From: Pogonophryne albipinna
Lineage: Eukaryota > Chordata > Actinopteri > Perciformes > Artedidraconidae
Direction of reading: 5' to 3'
DNA: 64,000 nt
Assembly (NCBI GenBank): GCA_028583405.1
Contig: CM053250.1
Span: 39,381,142 to 39,445,141 of the forward strand
Shown here: piece by piece, positions 1 to 8,924 of the stretch
Position numbering within the stretch: position 1 is the stretch's first letter
How the letters are laid out: every line of letters starts with the position of its first letter
The notes under the pieces: generated by a model
What the model saw: the letters and a program-made list of their open reading frames with translations, nothing else
What the model was told of the DNA's origin: nothing
Database searches by the model: none
Position numbers and translations under genes: made by a program

Positions 1-190
1 TTATTCATGCATATTTTACTAATCACTCAAATGGAAATATGTGTTTACATAAATGGTGACCGAACCGTTTGAGACCCACTGAGATAACTTAGACTAAGTT
101 AACTGAGTCATTCTACAGAAACGCACACTTTTCTGTCCCCAGCCTTTGCAGAAAGCATACACTTTAAACATACTTTGTAGTCACATTTAA

Positions 191-1514
191 TTTAACAACA
201 CCTCCAAGTTATGTGCCTATGGTGAATGTGTGGATTGCAAACAAACTACCTATCCTCTCACCAAATCAACAAATACGGTGGTAACTCTGACACAGTGGTG
301 CCAGGAGAAGGTGGACTACTCCAAACCAGGCGAAGAGACGAGGATGAGCACAATCACTGTGAAGAAAGATGTCCCAATACAAGAGGATGAACTTGTGGCA
401 CAATTCCAGGACAGGCTCTTCAAGTTTCGGAGACATATATTCAATATCCGATGGCAATACAACGCCTACAGAAATCTCAGAGAGAACCTGACCGGCAAGG
501 ACTGCCTCATCCATATTGATTTTAGTGAGAATTACACAGGTAAATATTCAAACGAGATCCTGTCAGTCCACTTTGGGGGATCGCATCAACAGGTGACCCT
601 CCACACCGGAGTCCTATATCTGAAGGACCTGCCAACCATGCCCTTCTGCACTATCTCCCCCAGCAGAAGGCATGACCCACCAGCTGTGTGGGCTCATCTT
701 GACCCCATCCTGGAAATGCTTACAGATCATCACCCTGGTGTGCAGCACCTTCACCTCTTCAGTGATGGCCCTGCCACCCAGTACAAAAACCGAAAAAACT
801 TCTACATGATTTCCACTGCACCACACCAGATGGGGTTCTCAAAGATCACATGGAACTTCTTCAGATGGGGTGGGGGGTGCACTGAAGAGAACAGCTGACA
901 CCTTGGTTCGCCAGGGTAAGGACATACCTGATGCAAAGAGCTTCTATCAGCAGCTGAAGGAATCGAGCAAGGTGAAGCTCTTTTATGTGAGTGAGGAGGA
1001 AGTTGAGAAGAAGGATGAAAGTCTACACCAAGTGCCTCTCTTCACAGTTAAAGGCACCATGAAGATGCATCAGGTCCTTAGCATCTCCCCAGGTATCCTG
1101 AAATACAGGGACATTAGCTGCTTCTGCCAGGCTGCTGAGGGGGTGTTTGATTGCTCATGCCACAGTCTACAGGAGGTTTCCCTAGTGGCAACGGAACACG
1201 CAGAGAAAGCTCTGGATGTCAGACCAGATGTCATCAAACACCACCACAGTGGGCAGTGGTGTGTTGTGCGATATGATGACCAGCCCTACCCAGGCATAAT
1301 CCTGGAGGTGGAGGAGCACAATGTTAAAGTAAAGTGCATGCACCGGAACGGCATCAATAGATTCTTCTGGCCAAGCCCCAGAGAAGATGTGAACTGGTAT
1401 GGGGATGATCAGATCATGTGCCTAATCCCAGAGCCGTTGGCAGTAAACAAGCGATCAGTTCAGATTGAACAGGAACTCTGGGAGTTCATCATGGGGCAGC
1501 TGGATAACAAATAA
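191..1514 (+). pseudogene. DDE-like transposase with C-terminal Tudor/SH3-like domain, frameshifted
   Basis: Two overlapping frames make one protein. Frame A (open from 191, usual start 230, stop 898) carries an acidic motif HIDFSENY at about residue 97 and SDGPATQYKNR at about residue 179, both of the kind seen in RNase-H-fold transposases (D at the end of a hydrophobic beta strand). Frame B (870-1514) begins with a glycine-rich GGALKRTAD stretch, has a Cys/His-rich segment (CFCQ...CSCH), then a block WCVVRYDDQPYPG...FFWP resembling Tudor/SH3-like readers, and ends at a TAA. The junction near 870-898 looks collapsed, since the text there is a run of G and T. No intron is evident. The gene is probably inactive in this copy. 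The catalytic assignment is inference from motif shape; a host gene derived from such an element is the alternative, but the flanking inverted repeats favour a transposon. Confidence 0.6.
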
Positions 1515-1777
1515 ACCCCTGTGGTTACAGACATAAAGAGGACAGTTCCAAGTTAAGTTTCCCCCTTTAGTCCAGCAACATAGTAGTAGTAGCAGCCAAT
1601 GGCACATGAGCTTGAGAATGTACTTTAATGGACATTTGAGTGGTTTCCTGAGTAGTTTCCTGAGTAGTTCAAATGTGTTTTTAACTGTTGTTAAAGTTAT
1701 TTGACTTAATGTCAGTGATAATCTTTGGTTTTGTACTAAATACACCATTTTCTATCTCAAATAAGTAATTAATATTG

Positions 1778-1783
1778 AATAAA
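1778..1783 (+). terminator. polyadenylation signal of the transposase-like gene
   Basis: AATAAA lies about 260 bases after the stop codon at 1514 and is followed by T/GT-rich sequence, as expected for a 3-prime processing site of the element's own transcript. Confidence 0.5.
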
Positions 1784-2110
1784 ACAATCTTTAGTGTTCT
1801 TTGTGTCACTGGTGTTTTATTGTGTCACTGGTGTTACTGTGTTTTTTTTCGGTCATATGAAATCAAAAGTGTCACATTTGATTTTATATCAATTGACCTT
1901 TGCTTCATTCAAGAGTTAGGATGTTAAGGATACTATCATTAAATTTGTATGACTGTCCTTCAAATATTGTTATTATTATAGAAAAGATATGATGGTGTTA
2001 ATAAGCAAACGTCACACAATCACACTTTTCACAAACCTGATTAAAATAAATAAATACATAATCTCCTAATTTTTTGCATTATCATTATCCTACTGTGCCT
2101 CTGACTATTA

Positions 2111-2988
2111 TGTGACCTGCTCCATCGAAATCAGTCGCTTTGACCCGAAGACACATTTTGAGTTGTATACACTGTTGGAAAGAGGAGATTCCTAGCTTTC
2201 TAATGATATCAGGATTGTTTTTGTACTCCAAATATTAAGCGAAATATGTCACATTATATAATGACTGTTACAGAGTCATCATTTTGAGAAAAAGGCCTTC
2301 AAAGTTTCCTCTTCTCTGGAATCCATCGATCTGATTGATTATTAGCGGAGCAAATGATCAAAATACTACGGAGGGAATATATTTTCGTTTGGAGGGGAAG
2401 CTCGCGAGTGTGTGTGCGTGTATACGTGTGTGTGCGTGTGTGTGTTCGTGTAATTTTGCGTTTGTGTGTATTGTGTTTGTTTCCAGGGGAAAACACTCAC
2501 GAGAAACACCGGCTGTTGTTATGCCTGCTGTGACGTTAAGTTACTCCGTTCTCCGCTTGTAATTATGCCGTTACAAGCTTGAAAGTTGTATTTATCATCT
2601 GAATTTGCCAAAACAAGTTTAATATTCTGAAAGCCAAGACTTTGTTTAATTGAAATCAGATGAAAACAAACTGTAACGGACCCTGCCGTGTTATCTATGA
2701 TTACTATACTCTTACATTCATAATTTCAGCCGGAGGGAGGGGGGGCGGCGCTGCGGAAGAGCAGATTGCGAGTGAGAGGTGCCTGTCTTCGTCCCTTTAC
2801 AAGCTTCAAAAATGTATTTATCGTGTGATTTGGGAAATAAAAGTTTCATATTCTGAAAGCCAAGACTTTGTTTGTTTAAAATCAAACAAAACACCCGAAC
2901 CCCGAAAAAATAGTTTTTTACGTAAATCCACGTTTATTTTGAAATGAGCCGTTGCGACTTCCGACTGATTTCGATAGAGCGGGTCACA
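2111..2988. mobile_element. nested non-autonomous element with inverted ends and TA flanks
   Basis: The left end (TGTGACCTGCTCCATCGAAA) and right end (2957-2988, reverse complement TGTGACCCGCTCTATCGAAA) are imperfect inverted repeats about 28 bp long. A TA dinucleotide flanks each end, compatible with a Tc1/mariner-type target. The interior holds two diverged direct repeats of about 90 bp (2571-2660 and 2798-2890), each with AAGCCAAGACTTTGTTT, plus a (GT)n-rich patch near 2410-2450. No coding region is apparent. It lies inside the transposon at 105-3254. Confidence 0.55.
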
Positions 2989-3521
2989 TATGTGCAGAAT
3001 AGATTGTGAAAAAAAAACATTTCTAAAAAGCCTTTATTGTTAAAGGTATGAGGTAACACCAGTGACAAAAAGATGGCACAAGCATTCTTTAAGTCAAAGT
3101 ACTTCTTTTTTTTTAATCATTAAGCTCTCATTTATGTGGATTCATAAAGTCAAAGGGTTAACCAATATTGTAACTTAAGTTTAAATGTAGGAAAATTAAC
3201 TACATTTTAAGACATGTTGCTTTTCCAAAAGTGTGCGTTTCTGTAGAATGACTCAACTATCTAAACACTCAGAGTCCTGAGCTGTAGTTATCAGCCTCTC
3301 AGTCTGACAGCAGAGGACTCTCCCTCCACCTTGTTGTTGAAAGAGCTCCTTATATCCGTTAGCGCAGCTAGCTAGCACCAGATGCTAACAACAATACACA
3401 ACAATTAGTTGCTCTGACTGCTAACATCCTCTGTTATTCCTCATTTTAAAGCCGATATCCCGTGGGGTCGGAGGCTCGGGTCCTTGTCCCCTTTTTCATA
3501 CCTGATGAGTTTGCATCCCTG

Positions 3522-3732
3522 ACTACAGTTGCTTTAGCGTGTAGAAGCTAGTAAGCCTACTATTTGATTTGTTTTAGATAGAAACAACATGTTTCATATG
3601 CAGACCTTATTTTCCTGTTCCATGTTCAAATAAAACATTTTCAGTGGACATTTTTTTTTGGTCATGGAAAATTAGGTAAAGGTCATTGAGAAGTCATTGA
3701 AAATCATTGGTGAAAAAGTGTATGAACCCTGG
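3522..3732 (+). mobile_element. 3-prime remnant of an internally deleted hAT, same family as 57425-61842
   Basis: The stretch repeats two separate parts of the full-length hAT at 57425-61842: a GTAGAAGCTAGTAAGC block (near 57710-57730 there) joined directly to the last ~180 bases including the terminal GTATGAACCCTG. The middle, including the transposase, is absent. The matching left terminus is not found upstream, so this copy is 5-prime truncated. The preceding 3259-3521 shows no recognisable feature. Confidence 0.6.
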
Positions 3733-4052
3733 CATTAATATTATGGGTAAACTTGGAAAACTATTTGTAATAAATGCGATCTATCCAACTCTCCTGAACG
3801 TTATTTATCAGAAAGCTCCCCCAAACAGCCCACCCACCCCCCTACCCCTCAATACACAAATAAATACACATACACAATTATGACTATTTCATACACATCT
3901 ATAAAAGGATATAAAGTTGAGGTGACGACGTGTTGGACAAACACGGCTCTAAACTGGCCTAACACTACAGACAGGTAATAATAAATAAAACAGCGTAGAG
4001 TGCTGAGAGTTAAAGTTGTGTTTAATGACTGACTGATGACTTGTGTTCACAG

Positions 4053-6497
4053 GTGGCGTGTAACAGGCGGTTAGCAGCTCAGCCCCCTTCAGCCTGTGTG
4101 CTGGAGGTCAGTGTGAGGGGGGTGAAGATCAGTGTCCAGGACCAGTGTCACTCTGCTCATAGGGTACGTGCACTACTCTATCTACATATCTTCACGTTCA
4201 CACTTCTTCTAATCCAACAATTGCAAGCTACTCAAAAAATAAATGTGTATCCAGTGTAAGTATGTACTTATTTAAGAAGGGACAATGCACATGAATGAAC
4301 ATGAGCACTTGAGTCCATCAGGTATGTGCCATATTTAGCCATAAAGGCTCATTTTCATCTGCAGTCCTTTAAGGTTGATGGCATTAAAGGGAAACATAGG
4401 GGAGCAAAGAAAGAAAACACAAGAGCTCAACACAAAGGCGCATTTGAAGCACAATTACAGCACATTATAAAACACACATGCACAAGTGAATGCACATTAA
4501 TACAAACCTATGCGTAACACACAACACACACAAAAGCACATACATAAAAACAGATAAATGCTAATAGGCACAGAGAATTAGAAAAATATTTATATAACCC
4601 TTACTCCAGTTTATGACAGCATGTCCACTGTTTTACAGATTTGAAGAAAGAGTTGAGCGATTTTATGTTCCTTAGTTTTGTCAGTAGTGTTTTGCTTGAT
4701 GAGTTTTCATTTTGTTTAATGAATCCTAAGCGTAGGTTGGGTAGACCATGAGACATTTTAAACACAAGTAAAATACCTGCACCATGGTGAGATATCTGCC
4801 ACTCAGTGGAAATCTTGCAGTTAAATCATTCAAACTTGACATTTCTCTGTGTGTCTGTTTTTGTCAGGGAGACCAGTGTTTCCATTTCTTCCAGTTGAAG
4901 AACATCTCATTCTGTGGCTGTCATCCAAAACACAGCAAGTGAGTCTCACTACTTCATCTAGCACACTTGCATGACATTGAACTAACATTAAAGTGTCTCT
5001 ATTCTCACACTGTGTTAAGTGTCATCACATTTACATGACAATAATATACTGCTTTGTGTACTACAGCCTCCACAGACGTGTGTGAATAAGTCATGCTGAT
5101 TGTTGCCCGCAGGTATTTTGGTCTTATCACCAAACACCCTGACCAGCAGCGCTTCGCCTGTCATGTGATGGTTGCAGAGACAACATTACATCCTCTTGCT
5201 GAGTCTGTAGGGTAAGATGTATTTTATTCTATTCTTTGTTGTTCATTTTATACACATTTTGTGACTTTTACTATTGGATATCTGCTCAGTGGTGGAAAGT
5301 AACTAAATACAATTACTCAAGTACTCCTGAGGGAACCTTACGTTTTGGGGTATTTCTTTACTGTGCAACATTGAAACACTGCCTGTTTCTTAAGGCTTCA
5401 GTAACAATACCTTTAGCAACAGAAAACTGCACTCATGATTCAAAGATTTAAAAAATGAAATACTGTAGAGTAGAATAAATAATGTATCTCCACAGCTTGC
5501 AACATAAACCTTCTGTATACGTTAATATCCTAAGGGTTAGATTGAGCAGCCTGCTCACCTTAAAATTACATTCCCAATTACGCTTTGACGGATGTCATTT
5601 GTCCTGTATGTTTATGATGTATCAAAAAATAAGTTTGAAATCATATTTCACAAAGGCCTGCTCGTGTTTGTGTGCCGGATGACATGAGGGGGAGGATTTT
5701 CCATGAAATACTTGTGACCAGTTGGTTTGTCACTTAGCATCTTAATAGCTTATCCGCAGTTTACGAAGCAGGTATAAGAGTAATCAGTATAAACATTAAC
5801 TTAAAATAATCTACCTGCTGCCGGAACCCATGGATGGAACCAGGGACCTTTAGATCTTCAGTTCTCCCAACGCTCTCCCAACTGAGCTATTTCGGCACAA
5901 AAGACCACGATTTGGTGGACGACAGGCGCAAAAACTGAGCAACATCTCATACAAATATTACTTACGCTTTAATACTAGGTAGCAGTTGGGAATTCACTTA
6001 TCCACATTTTACAAAGCAGGTGTAAGAGAAATCTATATGTACAACTTAGAAAGGCCCCAAATCAGACTGCTACGAGTGGACAGATCCAACCATCAAGCAC
6101 ACCGAGGAGTCATCAAGTATGACCATCAACCAACTCACAATCTGGGAGTCACACACCTTAAAGTAAATGATTTCAAAACATTTGAAGACACTGTGTTAAG
6201 TGTCATCACATTGTCAACTCCATTTAATTTAGTCTGGCAACTTGTTCAATGTATCCTTTTCTGTACCAAAGGGACACTATCTTCCTTTGATACACAAACT
6301 TAACCTGTATCCTAAACAGTGTAGTTAATAATAGTGAGGTACACAAATATATGCTATCATCTGTCCTGATTCAAAAAAGCTATTGTCATTTCATGTACTA
6401 ATGATCTCCTCTGCTGTCCCACAGGAGGGCCTTCCAGCAGTATTACAGGGACAACATTGGCTACTCCTGTCCAACTGAAGACATCTTTATTGAATAA
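4053..6497 (+). CDS. mapk8ip1: mapk8ip1 (JIP1), last four coding exons, partial
   Basis: This is the C-terminus of a JNK-interacting scaffold protein, which in the family tethers MLK-MKK7-JNK modules and cargo adaptors through an SH3 and a phosphotyrosine-binding (PTB) domain. Exons: 4053-4163, 4868-4938, 5113-5211, 6425-6497. All are bounded by AG/GT, phases join cleanly, and together they give 117 codons plus TAA. Readable PTB motifs are [44 protein letters not shown] and the family-typical C-terminus CPTEDIFIE (kinesin light chain-binding tail). Upstream exons (JNK-binding, SH3, start of PTB) lie left of the window. Paralogue choice (mapk8ip1 rather than mapk8ip2) rests on closer motif agreement and on neighbours cstpp1/ckap5; a fish a/b suffix cannot be assigned. 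The gene is convergent with cstpp1. Confidence 0.88.
5287..5400 (+). mobile_element. solo left end of a hAT-type MITE
   Basis: The sequence begins CAGTGGTGGAAAGTAACTAA, the terminus of a very common fish hAT-type repeat, and continues with the usual ACTCAAGTACT. No matching right terminus is present nearby, so only one end survives. The right boundary is approximate. It lies in the last intron of mapk8ip1. Confidence 0.4.
5819..5896 (-). pseudogene. tRNA-Phe(GAA)-like pseudogene
   Basis: Read on the minus strand, this starts GCCGAAATAGCTCAGTTGG (acceptor strand plus D-arm, A box), has an anticodon-loop block ACTGAAGATCT (GAA) and ends GGTTCCATCC...GGCA. That is the order and wording of vertebrate tRNA-Phe. 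It is 78 nt instead of 73: about five extra bases sit between D-arm and anticodon stem (a repeated GGGAGA). The B box has C for the invariant G (GGTTCCA), the T-stem has mismatches, and the acceptor stem has one mismatch. It is therefore a decayed tRNA copy or the head of a tRNA-derived SINE. It lies in the last mapk8ip1 intron. Confidence 0.65.
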
Positions 6498-6738
6498 CCA
6501 TGTCCTGAATACTCACTACTGTATGTGCACGTAAGCCTGGTCTTACACAGCGACCACTGATGTCTCTTCTTCAGAGTGCTTGCATGGGGGGTTTCTTTTC
6601 TTACCTGCATCCTGTAGTACAGAAAGAGTTTTATTTTATTGATCCATGTCATAATATACATTCCTCTATGGATGGTTAGGATCACATGACATGTTCCATA
6701 CACTGACCAGAAATGTTTTCCAAAACCTAACCAAATAC

Positions 6739-8918
6739 TACGGTGGCCCTGAAGTACAAGTCAAAACAACATTTCACAAAACACTACAGCATTTCACAAA
6801 ACACTACAGCATTTGAACTTTTACGGAAAGGGTATTCCTTTAGGGAGAACACTTCTTGTTCGTGATTGGACAGAGCCAGCCAGAGAAGCACTGCTGTGAT
6901 TGGTTGTTTTTGCTGCCAGTCAAGAAGTGAAGCTTCGTGATTGGTCCGCACCCGACAGCGCCACGTATAGAGAGGCGAAGTCCCTCCCCTTCCGGTTGAG
7001 CTCCATGGGACCTTATTTCGGAAAGGTTATGCATTGAAGTCAATGGAGAGAGAAAGATTATCTTTCGATCCCGTTTGAATTGTGCCACGAATTACACATG
7101 TTTGTCAATTTAAAAGATAATTTTACAAGTCAAAAAAATAAAAACACTTTTTGTGTGTGAAACCGCTCAATGAACTACATCTCCCGTCTCGCACCACACA
7201 CCAAGACGGCCGTCACGTTGGAACATTTCACTTCTTTCTTTCAGAATGAGGCGGAAAGTATTAAAAGAGGTTAAAACCACTACAAGTCTGGGCATGTTGA
7301 GAGCTGTACACACACACAAGGGGCGTTAGTCGGGACCGGGATTCTGGGATTTGTAGTCTTTCTAGTTGCATATTTTTCATAGTCTTATATTTCAACAGTT
7401 TTACGACAAACTGTGACTTTTTTGACATGGAAATTATTATTTAAGATTGACAAACATCATATGTGTAATTCATGGCACAATTCAAACGGGATCAAAAGAT
7501 AATCTTTCTCTATCCATTGACTTCAATACAAACTTTTTCCGAAATAAGGTCCCATGAGTCCCACCGGAAGGGGAGGGACTTCGCCTCTCTATTTGGTTTG
7601 GTACTATTCAGCTATTTCTGCACTCATTTTAAACTGAGTTGGAAAGAATGGAAGAAGAGATGGAAATCTTAAGGGAATATTTTAACAACGGATATACATA
7701 TGATGTTATCCTCGACATGCTGTCATCCCATCACCACATCAACATGTCCCAAAACAGCAGCCGTTAGCTGCTAGCACACAGAGCTCACAGCTCCTCATAT
7801 CTGTTCAGAAACTAGACAAAAGTTAAACGTGAACAAACCACAGACTGTCTGTGTCATGGCGAATACAGTCGCTGCTTTATTTCTGTCTTTAGGACGTTGT
7901 TGTGAGTGTGGACGGAGCAGATACAGGTTAGTTTAACCTGATCGATCCGATCTCCATTCAGAAAACACGCATTTTAAAAGGTTTTTCGCCTGCCGTCTTG
8001 TCTGCACACTTGTCAAAGCATTAATTCATGGTTTTTACTAAACGGTATTAGTAGGCTATGTTGTTACTTCGGCATCATTTTGAAACGTGTATTACAATTA
8101 AATCACGGTAAAATATGTTCATTTAGTTGTAGTTGATATATACCAAAGTATTTACATGGAGATAAGCCCCGAATATTCGCATCGCTCTAATCGCTCGAGT
8201 CAGCTGTGTTTACTCCTGTCATTCAAACAAGACGCGCTGGAGAGGGGGCGGGGCTTATATCCATGCAAATACCTTGGTAGATACCAACTACAACAAAATG
8301 AACATATTTTACCGTGATTTAATTGTATTACAAGTTTCAAAATGATGCCGAAGCAACTACATACTGATACTGGTTAGTAAAAAACATGAATTAATGCTTT
8401 GACAAGTGTGCAGACAAGACGGCAGGCGAAAAACCTTTTTAAATGCGTGTTTTCTGAATGGAGATCGGATCGATCAGGCTAAACTAACCTGTAGCTGCTC
8501 CGTCCACACTCACAACAACGTCCTAAAGACAGAAATAAAGCAGCGACTGTATTCGCCATGACACAGACAGTCTGTGGTTTGTTCATTGTTTCACTTTTGT
8601 CCAGTTTCTGAACAGATATGAGGAGCTGTGAGCTCTGTGTGCTAGCAGCTAACGGCTGATGTTTTGGGACATGTCGCGCTGTCAGGTGCTGACCAATCAC
8701 AAAGCGTCATTTCTTGACTGGCAGCAAAAACAACCAATCACAGCAGTGCTTCTCTGGCTGGCTCTGTCCAATCACAAACAAGAAGTGTTCTCCCTAAAGG
8801 AATACCCTTTCCGTAAAAGTTCAAATGTTGAAGTTTTTTCTGAAATGCTGTCGCGTTTTCTGAAATGCTGTAGTGTTTTGTGAAATGTTGTTTTGACTTG
8901 CACTTCAGGGCCACCGTA
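6739..8918. mobile_element. foldback (palindromic) element with 6-bp target duplication
   Basis: TACGGTGGCCCTGAAG opens the element and its reverse complement closes it. AAATAC flanks both sides (6733-6738 and 8919-8924). The arms are very long: 6739-6960 pairs with about 8690-8918, and 7743-8175 pairs with about 8262-8672, leaving a loop of under 100 bases. The left arm is interrupted by a second insertion (6961-7742) that is missing from the right arm. No intact coding region is present. The element lies about 240 bases after the mapk8ip1 stop, so it is probably in the 3-prime UTR. A fragment of the same family recurs at 53215-55850. Confidence 0.7.
6961..7742. mobile_element. second palindromic element nested in the foldback left arm
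   Basis: Sequence continuous in the right arm of the surrounding foldback is split here. The insert has its own inverted arms (about 6968-7110 against 7450-7597) sharing GGCGAAGTCCCTCCCCTTCC and GATAATCTTTC. The arm cores contain ACTACATCTCCC and its inverse TTTGTAGT, resembling promoter motifs bound by ZNF143. The right end (about 7648-7742) reads as a short peptide beginning MEEEMEILREYFNNGYTYD, similar to the N-terminus of integrase-like fish repeat proteins, cut off by the junction. Boundaries are accurate to a few bases on the right. Confidence 0.55.
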
Positions 8919-8924
8919 AAATAC

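Larger units (their letters stand above)
105..3254 (+). mobile_element. 3.15-kb DNA transposon with 28-bp terminal inverted repeats, superfamily unassigned
   Basis: The first bases (GAGTCATTCTACAGAAACGC and on to 132) recur exactly as reverse complement at 3227-3254, giving perfect 28-bp terminal inverted repeats. The 4-mer AACT lies directly outside both ends (101-104 and 3255-3258) and reads as a target-site duplication. Inside are a degenerate transposase-like gene (191-1514), a polyadenylation signal (1778-1783) and a nested smaller element (2111-2988). The whole unit sits in an intron of mapk8ip1, in the same orientation. I see the boundaries directly. The protein does not match a superfamily I can name with confidence. 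Confidence 0.75.

Noticed and set aside
2299..2562. Short frames on both strands over 2299-2562
   Set aside because: They are driven by a (GT)n-rich stretch inside a nested element.
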